This document shows positions 52,701-64,000 of a DNA stretch of 64,000 bases, in pieces (the first letter of the stretch is position 1; each line of letters starts with the position of its first letter). The notes beneath the pieces were generated by a model. It was not told the DNA's origin and did not search any database. It saw nothing but the letters and a program-made list of their open reading frames with translations. A program made the position numbers and the translations under genes. This DNA comes from Hirudo medicinalis (lineage: Eukaryota > Annelida > Clitellata > Hirudinida > Hirudinidae), in contig MPNW01000064.1 of NCBI GenBank assembly GCA_011800805.1, positions 532,546 through 596,545 on the forward strand, read 5' to 3'.

Positions 52701-54907
52701 ACATTTGTTTCTTGAAACTGTTCTTTGGTCTCTAAGCGTCTCCATACGAATAAAATATCACGCCTCAATTGTTTAAGAGTCTGGCTTAAGTTTGTTACAG
52801 CAGGAGATTTATCATCAGTAACTAAAAGAGGTGATCCTTGAGATCTTGGCACGACAACGTTTAAAGAATTTTCTTTACTTGAAGTGGAATCTTTTGTCCA
52901 AGTGACAGCCAACTTCTGCTGTGAGGCAAGCTTGTCAACAGTGATTTTTGTTGATTTTTCTTCACAAATTGTACCCTGGAGAAATTGTCCCACATCAAGA
53001 TGAAGAGTTTCGTAGCTATTCTCATCTTCATCCTCTTCGTTATCTAAAGCGAGCAACCTTTCTTTCTCTCGCTGCAGTTCTTCCATCCTCTGCATTTCCG
53101 CAAGTATTTCTTCTTCTTTGACATCGTTACTCTGATCATCCACAGTTTCAGTTATTCCAGCCACCAGAGCTCCCTCCAACACATTAATGTAGTCTTCCGC
53201 TTGAATGGATCCCGGAGATAATCGGAGTGCAATTTCAGATGCCAGTCTTCTTTCAATCAGTGACTCTGGCACCTTCGACAAAAGTCCGTAGCGAGTTCTA
53301 ACCTACAAAATTTACAGAAACATTAAGCCAATTGAATGTAAATATTATAAAATTGGGCCATTGGTTGTTTCATTCAAAAGTTATCAGATTCGTTTTCAAC
53401 AGCTTTTAAGTAGGGCTGCAGATGATTCTAAGGTTAACGCTCGTGACGAAATTAACGCGTTAAAATTTGTGCAGTTAAAATAATTAAAGCGACGATTAAC
53501 TCGTTAAATTTTAACACTTTTTTAGTAAATTATTTTATTACTTTATAAAATATTTTCACCTATTTTTTGTTTTATAACTTTGTTTTTATATCTTGTTATT
53601 TTTTTGGCTTCCCGGCTTCTCATATTATCATTAGTGTAGAAAGACCGAATGTACTGTATTGCTCTTATAAACATATGATGGACATATATAACATTGGTGA
53701 GTCAATTTTGGAGCACATAGCCTGTTATAGATAATGCTTGAACGATTCCAGATTCCGGGGCCTATGGGGTGGCCAATGGAAGAGGTTTGATGTTCGGAGT
53801 TCGATACCCACCATGTCTCTGACCCAGGGAAGGACGAGCAAAGATGCAGCAACTTTAATTAATTACGCGTGCGATTAATTACGCGTTAATCTAAGATTTA
53901 ATAATTGATCAAGAGATTAATCGATATTAAAAATATTAATCGATCTGCAGCCCTACTTTTGAGCCGAAAAGAATTTGTGAAAATCCATACCTCACTCGAG
54001 ATATCGCTAACAAAAGTTTGAATAGCTTCCTGAAAGCGCTCGAAATTTATGGTGCGACTTTTGCTGGAAAAAGTCGATGGATTGGGCGAAGTATCACGTG
54101 ACTCTGTTGATCCTCCACTTTTGAAAGTGTCACCACGATAGTGTTTAACGGATAACGATGGTCTTTGATGCTTGAAACTTTGACTGGATTTGAGGCGTGA
54201 TTGCTTTTCGGTCTTTCTTTCAGTTGGAAAATTTGAATTCATGAGTTTGTTTTTGTTTCGAACATCTTCAGATTCAATGACATCTGCTGGTGAATGTTTT
54301 AGCTCAGATTTCTTTCTCTTTGACCAGCCAAAGACATCAGCAACGTCGCAGATCTTCACCAATTCGAAGATCCAAGTTTATTAACTGACATCGAAGAACC
54401 AGGTTTCAGTCTCTGTGTGCCTGAGTTGTTTCCATTGAAGGTTTTCCTCAGGAATCCCCTGATGAAGTTATCTTCAAGAGAAGATATGTTGAACTCCAAT
54501 CTATTCAGTCTGTTTTGAATCTTGGTTTGAAAGTCTCCATTCATTTTATCAGCACGACCGATATCAGGACAATGAGGATCTGAGTTTGCTTCAAGAATTG
54601 ATTGAATGAGTTTTCGAGATTTGTGTAGCAAGCATAGAGGAATAATGAAACATTGGAACCAGAAATCGTCTTTGAGGTATCTGCCCATCTTAAAAGATTT
54701 TGATCGACACTCTGCGACTCCGATCAAACATTCCACTTCCATCATCGATGAACTTTTCATTTTTCGCGGATCCAAATTCCCTTTCTTCTCCTCCATGTTT
54801 AGATCACTCAACAGTTTGCAAAATTTATCTTCAGCATCCTCCAACTCCAACTTATCTAGGAGTGTTTGAGCACTTTTCAAAGCAAATTCAAAATCCATCT
54901 CGAGGCC
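49719..54907 (-). CDS. Large TPR-like protein, unidentified
   Basis: Four minus-strand segments: 54907-about 54363, about 54362-53991, 53302-51604 and 51514-49719, about 1,470 residues. The third has a charged coiled-coil stretch (ILAEMQRMEELQREKERLLA), an acidic run, then helix-turn-helix TPR pairs such as ELWSEILIKMADCHLMCGNL and DLAETAYDEALDHV. The fourth continues with TPR-like units (SLAHHSLGKPHQAISWASRA, YLEKSEYCYSKALERF, FMNLGFYDDAFRVFSDLS) and a Ser-rich tail. Exon 3-4 phase works with donor TATT|GTGATA. Segments 1 and 2 lie in different frames and are almost adjacent, with no credible intron, so a one-base shift at about 54365 is suspected. The start may be M54898 or further upstream (see 55603-56920). 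The protein probably acts as a helical-repeat scaffold; I do not recognise the family. Confidence 0.75.
53411..53955. mobile_element. hAT-type MITE, 545 bp, with target duplication
   Basis: Both ends read TAGGGCTGCAGAT inward, rich in GATTAAT-type motifs. They are flanked by CTTTTAAG (53403-53410) and CTTTTGAG (53956-53963), an 8-bp duplication with one mismatch, as expected for hAT. No transposase inside. It lies in the intron between segments 2 and 3 of the TPR gene. The interior (53760-53810) includes a tRNA-like pair of boxes (TGGCCAATGG and GTTCGATACC). Confidence 0.82.
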
Positions 54908-55439
54908 TGATCCAGGAAACAAATTTTTTTAAATTTATTTATGATTAAATTAAATATATTATTTACATGTGACTAGCAACTACATAGCCAGTTATCTTAA
55001 ATCAATAAATCCCAGTTTCTTTGTTACAATCCTTTACTACAAAAAGTTGAAACGTTGAGAACATTTCTTCATCGAGTCATGCAGTGAGCCAGAAATTATA
55101 ACAGCATTATTCTGCTCAACAAAGAAACGACAAATGTTTTCTTGTTTCGCATGAATTTATTAAAAACAAAACTAATTATTCCTTTGCACTAAAACTTCGC
55201 CATATTGTTCCCCTTGTTGTTGTTACAATCCATGTTCGTGTGTTCGCATATATTTATGAGAGGAAATCATGTTTTTACGAACAATCTTTTATCATCTTTT
55301 ATTTCATTTTGACTTTTTCACTTCTTTTAATTGTTTAAGGTTTTAAGAGTTTATTGTTTCTAATACCAAGTTCTATTTTAGTATAAAAATTAGAAAAAGC
55401 AGGTATAAGTTCATTTGGTGTATAGATTTAAACTTTGTT

Positions 55440-55442
55440 ATT

Positions 55443-55478
<36 letters not shown>

Positions 55479-55510
55479 GTCGTCGTCGTCGTCGTCGTTG
55501 TTATTATTAT
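55440..55510. repeat. (ATC)n(GTC)n trinucleotide microsatellite
   Basis: About 13 ATC units followed by about 6 GTC units and a short TTA run. Simple sequence. Confidence 0.9.
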
Positions 55511-55602
55511 TTATTGGATTTATTCGCTAAATTCTTTTGAAATAGCTTTTAACGCATGAGTTAAATAGCACGTTACATAAATATAATGAAGCTGCTCCAC
55601 CA

Positions 55603-56920
55603 TCAACAGGCATCCATTGAGTGGGTAGTAACGACTGCACCATTAAACAAGCAAGTCAAATCTTGAAATGGAAAGCACCACTCTTCGTGAAGCAAACTCA
55701 AGAAACAGCTCCAGGTGGGATCTTCATTACTCATCCAAGTGGCCTGTTTGTGTTGCAGGAAAGTATTACGCCAACTTAGCTTGAAAACGATGGTTGCAAT
55801 GTTTCGATGAATGCAACTAGAAATACATATCATTATCGGGATTTATAAGTCCATTGAGCTTAGGTTAAATTCAAATTTAGCTGGAAATTATCAGAAATCA
55901 TGTTTAAATAGAAAGAATCTTTGAAAAGCAGCATGATTGCGATTAAACGTCCATTTCATAAGTAGATGATTAGGTCTGTAAACAACCGCTGTAAGCATCC
56001 AAGAACTTTATCATCCAGGGAAGCACTTGAGGAAACATTTGAAATAACAGAGCGAATATTTTCGAGAGTAGTTTTGAGACTACAAGTATTTTGTTCCTCT
56101 CGTAATTGTAATTAAACACATCAATTTATATGGCATTACAAAATCAGAGGTGAAACTAAGTAATTTTTTTTAAATCAATAATTTGTTTCGTTATTTATTA
56201 TTGGTATTATAATTAGTTTTATTTTTATTACTTTAAGTCAGAAATGCACATTTTCTGCTGATCGAATAAATTGCATCGATTTAATGTTGGTGAAGTTGTG
56301 GAGGCAACAACCATCAATTGTTTGCGTGATTGGAGGAAATCAGGAAAATTGGAGAATAAATCGTTCTGATTCTTGTTTAGGGATAACAATCACACCACAA
56401 GCATAATAAAATCTCTATGAAGGCTGGCAATAGCAAGCATTATCCAGTTAGCGATGTTTATTATATGAACACAGTATTCAGTTGCTGTGATATTATTTGT
56501 TTATTTACCAACCTCAAGTCCTAACACGGAATTATTTGCAACTTCAAACGAATTCAAATAAAATTACATTTAAGTACATGCTTGTAAGTAAAGAATTAAC
56601 ACACAAATTATAAAGAGACTTCATCGAAAACAATGCAAATATGTTTCAAAGATTCTCACCAGTTTTTCAAATCTCGGAGAACTTCCTGACTCGGTGATAG
56701 CGAAAGCAAGCTGCTCAACGTGGGGTTAGCAGCACTTAGTAATGTCTGAAGATCTTTCCTAAACTAATTTACAGCTTTTTACGAAAGATTAAAAAGTTCA
56801 ATTATGACATCCAATACGAGCTCCTTGGACCAGCTCAGCAAATTTACACTTCATGTTTCCTTTGGTTGCGATGTTCTGTTTAAATATACTCCAGCCAGCA
56901 TATCGAAATACTCCTGCTGA
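55603..56920 (-). CDS. Putative exons, unidentified; perhaps the 5' part of the TPR gene
   Basis: Three segments join in phase. About 56917-56820 reads FRYAGWSIFKQNIATKGNMK and CKFAELVQGA with donor GCTC|GTATTG. About 56753-56660 reads LQTLLSAANPTLSSLLSLSP, then QEVLRDLK with donor CTG|GTGAGA. 55816 onward reads CCIHRNIATIVFKLSWRNTF and SNEDPTWSCFLSLLHEEWCF. The last either runs to a stop at 55603 or splices from AATG|GTGCAG (about 55638) to the acceptor before 54907 in the correct phase. The second reading would make these the N-terminus of the TPR protein. No family recognised. Confidence 0.4.
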
Positions 56921-57817
56921 ATACAATAAATTTACTGGAAGAGACTATCGATGAATAATATTTGCATCTAAATTTTGTCTTTTTTTTAAGGTTTGATAAA
57001 GATAAAGGTTTGTATTTTATGATTGAAGTTTAATTCCAATTATTTAACCCAATTTATCTTAAAGACAGTTAAGTGGTTAAAAATTTTTGTTTTTCTTTAC
57101 AGTTTAAAAATGTCAAATGTCAATTTCTTGTCTTGTGACATAGTCGACTGGAGCTATAAATATCATGGGAGTTTGACGACAATCGACATTGTCACAAAGT
57201 CCAATTTATTTTTTAAATGCAGAACATGTTCTTGTCTGGTTGTCATCGTGTCATTATGACAATCAAATTGAAATCAGGTTAGATTAGTCACGTAGTCACT
57301 GAATTATGGATAAAATCATGGGTCATCTGAATCATCTGAATTTCTATTGCTCTTGTCGGTCTAACAAAAATTAATCAGTTGATAGAAAATATTTATTTAT
57401 TAAACATCAAACTCAATATCATTACTCTTGTTTCTAGACTGGATGCTTCAATATTATTCATCATGTTATCAAACAATTTTTTAAATGAATTTGAGATAGT
57501 TTATGAGAAGTGAGAATTTTACTGAAAAAAAAATTATAGACGTATTTATTTTGTAATTAGATAAAAAATGTAAACCTACTACATTTAGTTTATAAGCATC
57601 ACTTTTCATGCATGTTAAAAATTATATTTATCAATTGCGATTGTGTATATGTGACATTTCATTAAACTTGAGTGAATTTGCTTTTAAGTTCACATTCGTA
57701 TCTGCTAAACATGTGATTTACCTCATTTGTTTGTTGTGTCGCAAGAACTTTGGTACTTTAAAGCTGGGTCTGCTGGAAATCGATCTTTTAGCTTTACCTT
57801 TTCATTAAGAATAGAAT
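56921..57817. other. Divergent spacer upstream of the riboflavin transporter
   Basis: AT-rich; the TPR-side gene and the transporter point away from each other here. Short open frames (57023-57259, 57608-57808) show nothing recognisable. Confidence 0.45.
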
Positions 57818-59344
57818 ATGCCTTTTGGTAGTAAAGTATTTGCTCCGGTATCTATATTAATTTCTCTGTATGCATTGTCATCCTGGATTAATGCCTCGGC
57901 ATTATGGGTTGAACTTCCTTTGATGATCAACATTTTACCAGAAAAGTGGAGTCTTCCATCTCACTTAGCTTTTATGATTCAATGTTCAAATATTGCTCCT
58001 GTGATGTATTCAATCATATCTAAAGTAAAGACCATAAAGTCTGGGAGATCCATTTCTTTTGTTTCTAAAAGCGATGTTACTTTATCATTGTTAATAATCT
58101 GCGTAAGTTTTCTTGCCTCAATTCTTATGGCTTTTTTGTGGGATAAAACTGTATTTGTGGCTGGAGAGGAAAGGAGCATTGCAGTTTTGTGCCTTACAGG
58201 AATATTTTCATTGGCAAGTTGTACCTCATCTTTGGTTTATTTGCCCTTCATGGCCAGATTTCCTGCTGCTTATCTATCTGTTTTCTACTTTGGGCTGGGT
58301 CTTTCAGGTCTTTTACCTGGCTTGATTGGTTTGGCTCAAGGTTTAGGAAGTAATCCGACCTGCACCAATTCAACGATGTCCAACATGACCTGTGATAACT
58401 CTGAATGTACTTATGTGCTGAATATGGTTCCAGTTTATCCTGAGCCTAGATTTTCAATTCAAACATTTCTTCTCATCATATCTTGCATTTTATTTTTGAG
58501 CTTACTTTCTTTCTATGCTTTGAACTTTACTAGATTAAAGAGCTACCAGGTACTCCACAAAGAACCTGGTTTCCCAAGGATAAAACATCAGATAGAGTCT
58601 GAGTCATTTGCTTCAAATCCTCTTAACAATGATGCCAAACTTGAATCCTCAGCTTCACAGTGTCAGGAAGTTGATGTGCAATCAGTGGAGTCGCCTGATT
58701 CTTCATCTCTGTCAAGTTCAAAGGCACAGCTTAGCAAAGCCCATTTGTGCTTTTATTTGGTGTCTGTTTCACTCCTGAATCTGTCAACAAATGGCTTAAT
58801 TCCTGCCACTCAATCGTACACTTGCCTACCTTATGGTGATATGGTGTACACTCTCACCGTTCGATTGAGTTCCGTGATCGGATCGCTTTTTTCACTGTCC
58901 ACTCTGGTTCTGCCCATTCCTGGGATAAAGACTATAGGATTTCTCATGGTCGTTGGGGTTGGAACTGTCATTTTCCATCTGACCTTGGCATTATTGAGTC
59001 CTCATCCTCCTATGGTGGCCTCAATCTATGGACCCATAATAATTGTGAGTTATTTTGATTAATTGAAATTAATCTGTTTTTGTTTGATAATTTAATTCTT
59101 GATCCAGGTGATAACAGCCCTCATAATGACTTCTTGTTTTTCCTTGACACGAGTTTGGATTGCATCAAAGTTTCATGTTCATGGTGGTCGAAAGATGTTG
59201 CTGTGGTGTGGTGGTGCAACTCAACTTGGATCTTTTGTAGGAGCCTTAATTACATTTGTTCTCATAAATTGCTTCGAGATTTTCAAAAGCATCCCTCCTT
59301 GTTCAAGCCACTTAATATTATTGGAGAAGCTACCGCAAGATTGA
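57818..59344 (+). CDS. SLC52A: Riboflavin transporter, SLC52A family
   Basis: Imports riboflavin (vitamin B2) across the plasma membrane. Two exons, 57818-59044 and 59108-59344, join in phase to 487 residues. The N-terminal block matches the family: SWINASALWVELPLMINILP, then WSLPSHLAFMIQCSNIAPV. CTSSLVYLPFMARFPAAYLS and GLGLSGLLPGLIGLAQG are the most conserved SLC52 stretches. An NxT-rich extracellular loop (CTNSTMSNMTC) follows, then a cytoplasmic Ser-rich loop, then LSTNGLIPATQSYTCLPYGD and the C-terminal MLLWCGGATQLGSFVGALI. About eleven membrane segments can be counted. Vertebrate members are about 445-470 residues, so the length is normal. Convergent with ESRP. Confidence 0.95.
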
Positions 59345-60238
59345 GTTTTAATTTTTATTTTATGATCAGTTTAAGGTCCTCATTGAAAACTTTTATGATC
59401 ATGAAGTCAGTTTTCAAATGTGAATGGTTCTCAATTTGTCCTTTGCAATGAATCACAGTGTGCTTGAATAATTTGCTTTTCTTTTCTCTGAAATTATGGC
59501 TAAAGATTATTTAGCATTTCTACGTGCCAAATAGTTATTTAGATTCTTACTTGTTCATCTACTTCATTGCATTCATCCTAATGCAGTCACTTTCTTCACT
59601 TATTTATAATAACTGATTATGATATCTTTTTGTTTTCCAAGTTTCATTCAATGATCTTTTTGTAATTTTTATTGCAATTGCAATACATTGCTGTGCTATT
59701 GAACATAAGTGTGCAGTGGGATGTTTCTTGATCTAAATGAAGTCATTGCATAATAACTTAGATTTATCCAAGAATTATTGGCTTAATCCATGGTTACAAA
59801 CTGGACTGCCTTTAAATTAAAAGTGTTTGACTGGTGAAACAGTAATCCCACGACTTGCAGGTGGCCTCTTACATAAGAATATGTATTTCAGTTCTAAAGT
59901 AGTTTAACTAGTTCTTGAGAGTGCATTTGGCACTTTCAAAGTTTGCCAAGATGTTTTATATTATAAAATATTACTAATCAGTGTTTGTGATATTTATTTG
60001 ATGTTTACTTTTAAGAGTAGCTTTGAGTTTCAATTTATTGCTGCCCATGAATTTAATGTCTCCTAGTTTCTCAAGTCCCAGGCTGTGATTAATGTCAATA
60101 ACAGATTTGGGTGATGTTGAAGATATTATATGTGTTTGTACACATTATTGAATATTTCTTGTACAGATGGATTTAGTATGGTTGGAAGAATGCACCCATG
60201 AAGTTTGCCTTCTGATTAATAATTGTACAAGTTACTTT

Positions 60239-63200
60239 TCAACGGATTTTAGCTTCAATGTCTTTGTTCAAACTGAACATCTTTGGGTAACTAAGCATCA
60301 AGGATGAGGCAGTCACTCCATTCATGGGCATGATTGTGAAAAACTGGAAAGATGGCTGACTGGTGAAATATACTGAGGAGAAATCTGGATGAGAGTCTGA
60401 TGTTAGGCTGTCTTGATGGATGGTTCCTGAGAACAAATACATTTGTATTTTGTTAGAAATTTTGAGGCAAAATTTGATAATTTTTTAAAAGCTTTTACTA
60501 TGACTGCAACACTGTTGCTCAATGCTTGCTTCACTGGGAGGAACCAAGGGGACATGCATGAATGGATAATCCCTAATCCCATGAAGAAGTTTGGCCATCT
60601 CATCAATTGAGCATTTTTCTACTTGAACCTGGTGACGGTTTCCATTAACAAGAATCAACTTCTTGTCTCTATTATATTGGAGATGTTCTGCTTGCTTTTC
60701 ACCAACCATTTCTATGAAAGCTTCTCCTGTCTGCAAACCCTGGATTATAATAAGATTTGTTTATAATTTATGGTATGTTTCCATTGCACAAATTTATTAT
60801 TATTATTAAATTGAGATATGTATCTTACCCTGATATCATATACCAAATGAATTCCTTTGTGCCTGATGTCTTTAACGTGATCAGACAAGAAGAAAACGAG
60901 ATCATTAACAGAAGTTTCTGGAGGGAGGCCACTTAATCTGGTGCAGTCTTTGCCTTTGCTTTCATTTAGATGTAACAAATTGGATGTGCTTTGAAATTTG
61001 ACACAGCTTGAATTTGGAAAGTTTGGTTGGGAAAAGATGGAATGATTGCAACTCCTCGGATCGACGTTTTTAACGAGAATCTGGATGAAAAAGAACTTTA
61101 TTGGTAATATGTTGTCTAATTATCATAAATTAGGATGAATTGAGTTCACCTGCTGTATCTCAGATGTGGCACTTTTGAATAGCTCAATATATCTTGATCC
61201 AATACGTTGTTTATGTTTCATCAGGGCCTTAGCAGCTTCATCTTCATTTGCAAACAAAACAAAGGCATCTCCTGTATTCTTTCCTTCTGATTGATGAATC
61301 AGCAAAACTCCTTCTTCTCCATCCAAAACCTCACATACATTTGGAAGAGCTTTGAAAAATTCCACCTGAGTGAATGAAATTTAATGTGAGATTACAAAAG
61401 TTATCATCTGATTATCATGAACCTTTGGAAATTGCTTTTTAGTAAAGAATAGACAGATAAATTGACCTTTGAGAAAATTTATTCAAAAATTGCCGGATTT
61501 TTGCAGAAAGAATTGCTCTTAGTATGTTTACTTCTCAAAAGATAATATTTATTGTAATAACTCTTACTATTTCAGACTGGTTGCATGTGTATGGGAGGCC
61601 CCTCATTCTAATTATCACTGGATCAATGTAATCATATTTTTGCATGAGGAAAGCTTTTGCTTCTTTGCTGCTACCTTAATAGATGCAAATATATAGTTGA
61701 TTTTTAACAATTAAAAGATTTCAATAGAAATGTTTATATTAGCATGAGATTAAATTATGCAAAGTTAATTAGTAAAGTTAGGTAAAGTTGCATATCGTTT
61801 GAAAAATATTGTCATAAATTTCAAGTCAATCAAATTAAAGTATTAAAGCATGAACAGAAATGAGGTCATTGATCCAATAAATTTTGACTATTTACACTAA
61901 CTTGCTAGACACTGAATAAACTCTTTTCCAGTAGACCGGAACACTTCTATGTATCGAGATCCTAAGTAATGTTTATGTCTTTTCAAAGCTAAACATCTGT
62001 GTTCCTTTGATTCGAAACTAATCACTGCTTCTCCATTCTTTCTGCCTTGGGCAGTCATGCAAAATGCTACTCCACCCCTATTGTGGACAATTTAGCTGCC
62101 TTTATTTATCTTATAACCATTACATAAAAGTACATGACACTCAAATAAATTATAATTTATTTATGAAGAAGTTGGATTCTAGTTAGATGACTTACTTTTC
62201 GATATTTAAACCTATGAAAAAGTTAGCGACATCACTTTCCGTTGAACTCCATGGCAAACCTCTTGCTTTAACAACGTTTTCATCATTGATTTCACCTTCC
62301 CTGAAAATATGATCGATATTAAATAAAGAATCCAAATGTTTGACAAATAATAACCAGATGCTCGGATGATAGGTCTTCATTATATGTTCTGGATTCTTAA
62401 ACACAAAACCTGAAGCAAATTTGTCTATGGAAGCCATTGAAAACTCAAACAGCATTTTTAAACGGACCTTCCTCAATCATTTTCCTAAGCAGAACGGTCG
62501 TTTCTATCAAGATTTTCGCACCGCATTCTTTCAAGAAATCGCCTTTTTCAAGGATATCTTATTTGGTATGAAGTTAAGTAAATTTAACCTTTTTTACCAT
62601 AACATTTATCTTGTAGTTTGTAATTGCATCAAATAACGAAATTAGTAACAATTGACTGAATCTTGAAGTTCATCCAATGTGTTCTCCAGATCAAACAAAG
62701 ACGAGCAATAGTCTTAACATTATTACAGGCATTGTTTCATTAACAAACTCTTGCAAAAACTCTTTAAAGGATACATTTTAGAGAGTCGTGTGTTGCCTGA
62801 TCTGTTGGAACTGAACCATAAAATTGTTTGAAGATATTTTTCAAATCAAAGTATGCATAAAAGTTATCGGACAGATCAATGTTGTGCTTAAAAGACATTG
62901 GATGCAGGACCATTCTTAAATGTTGAGTACCAAACGTGCACAAACAGGAACTGCTCCCTTTTCCTTGTTCGCCACCTTCAGATAACAAATCTTCTACCTG
63001 TAAATAACGCCAACTAGATGAATCACATTCCAAACTCTTTAAACTCAAAAGTAAACAAAATTTCCAATTCACATTGCGGACTGCAGAAGTAAGTCTTTCT
63101 TTGTTGTTCGATGATGGACAAGGGTCCGTACCAACCTCGTAATGTTCAGACTTCTCTAACTGGATAGGAAGTTGATCTGTATAGAAGAATGCTTGACGAA

Positions 63201-63339
63201 AACATTAAAAGCCAACCGCATTTCTCTCGAGATCATACGCAAAAACAAGCACATCAGAAATTGATTTTTCGTCATTTCCCGGGCTGTCTCCCGATGTGTC
63301 GCAAAGAAATCCAACCAGTCTTGTGTACGACATTATCAT
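60239..63339 (-). CDS. ESRP: Epithelial splicing regulatory protein (ESRP/fusilli), three RRMs
   Basis: Nuclear RNA-binding protein that controls epithelial exon choice. Minus-strand exons, approximate: 63339-63217, about 63159-62817, 62527-62468, about 62300-62206, 62080-61906, 61673-61570, 61366-61152, 61084-60830, 60732-60487 and 60427-60239. The N-terminal RNase-H-like region shows [19 protein letters not shown] and [17 protein letters not shown]1 is [17 protein letters not shown] plus [25 protein letters not shown]2 is [17 protein letters not shown] plus [25 protein letters not shown]3 is [16 protein letters not shown] plus [10 protein letters not shown]. The end has no recognisable fourth motif. 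The exon 2-4 region (62817-62300) is the weakest part: the phases do not all close, so an exon edge there is wrong or missing. RRM order and motifs make the family secure. Confidence 0.9.
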
Positions 63340-64000
63340 CTTAGAAATGCCAAGGAACACTCGATGCAGATTTTAAAATAGCCTACTAAAATTGTTTAGG
63401 CCTCAGCAGACAATGCGCGCAGGCGGGTCGGTGAACACCCAGAAAGTTGAGGCGCGTTAAGGGCTCCATTACTTCGAATATCTCACAGATACTCCCACGT
63501 ATTTTATACCCTCTTGAATGCAATAACATTATCTTATCTCACTGTTTGAAATTCCCCGAATTGGCTCAAGAATCACGTCGCTTTTGTTTCAGAGCTTATT
63601 TGTATTTACAAACCCCAACAACGAATTTAAGTCAATAGCGTTTGTGTTCTACCAGTGATTCACTTGAACAACGTGCTAAGTTCCATAAAAAGATCTTTCA
63701 TGCACGTCTAGGTCTTATCTCACCTGTTACAAATAATAAACAAATGGGTTTAACTATGCAGTGCACATCCATCCACTTTTAAGAACTGGGTTTCATGCAA
63801 GGCAGTGTCATGATAATAAAACTATTAAATGTAAAAATTAAATATAAACACTTCAACTGCAATTCAAATTGTTCAAATATTCTTGTGAATCTATTTGCAA
63901 ATAATACAATGTTCTAATATTTAAAAAGAACTCTTAAGTAACAATAAAATCAGGTCAACTTCCACATATGAAGCTGAAATTCAGAAGATGTGAATGTCTT
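63340..64000. other. Upstream of ESRP, nothing recognised
   Basis: Moderate GC close to the ESRP start (63360-63470), then AT-rich. It likely holds the ESRP promoter. No other gene or repeat with a copy elsewhere in the window. Confidence 0.45.

Noticed and set aside
53631..53852. Minus-strand frame with Cys and Trp that looks protein-like
   Set aside because: It lies wholly inside the hAT MITE and covers the tRNA-like core; no transposase motif.
49719..54907. Assignment of the TPR protein to EDRF1 or another named TPR family
   Set aside because: Helical repeat layout is similar, but I could not match any diagnostic stretch, so no name is given.

Overview
This is a window of AT-rich nuclear DNA from an animal. 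Genes have several exons with GT..AG introns of about 50 bp to several kb, and intergenic space is loaded with dead transposons, microsatellites and SINE copies. The gene set points to an invertebrate bilaterian: an HCN channel, group I PAK, a PEAK-family pseudokinase, the SRP receptor beta subunit, G-protein beta, a lysyl oxidase-like gene, a peptide-type GPCR, a SLC52 riboflavin transporter and ESRP. The low GC, compact genes and GPCR style fit a spiralian such as an annelid, but the window does not prove the phylum. Exon boundaries come from reading-frame continuity and GT/AG sites and are good to 1-3 bases where the frame is constrained. LAYOUT. 0.8-3.2 kb: HCN channel (-), seven exons from the cytoplasmic N-terminus to the C-linker, cut off on the left before the cyclic-nucleotide domain. 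4.2-9.5 kb: transposon graveyard with a non-LTR element, a hAT transposase fragment, and a gypsy LTR element that appears to sit inside a small hAT element. 10.4-14.5 kb: PAK kinase (+), eight exons. 15.7-20.7 kb: PEAK-family pseudokinase (-). 21.1-22.35 kb: SRPRB (+), divergent from PEAK with only about 390 bp between start codons. 24.1-25.8 kb: G-protein beta (+). 25.8-28.4 kb: no gene seen. 28.4-39.1 kb: LOXL (-), signal peptide, one SRCR domain and the catalytic domain, with introns holding several repeats and a roughly 3 kb CR1/L2-like LINE plus a second GC-rich LINE fragment. 39.7-41.0 kb: class A GPCR (-). 41-49.7 kb: gene-poor, with a possible unidentified plus-strand exon pair near 46.2 kb. 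49.7-54.9 kb: large TPR protein (-), perhaps extended by upstream exons at 55.6-56.9 kb, with a 545-bp hAT MITE in one intron. 57.8-59.3 kb: SLC52 riboflavin transporter (+). 60.2-63.3 kb: ESRP splicing regulator (-). HOW THEY RELATE. There is no operon or single pathway here; these are unrelated housekeeping and signalling genes. The clearest novel-looking system is transpositional. A tRNA-headed SINE family (at least four to five copies) shares a 3' hairpin (GTGCC...ATCC...GGAT...GGCAC) and an A-rich tail with the 3' end of the LINE at 34.3-37.2 kb, suggesting that the SINE uses the LINE's reverse transcriptase. The main protein-level oddity is SIGYG in place of the usual CIGYG in the HCN filter.
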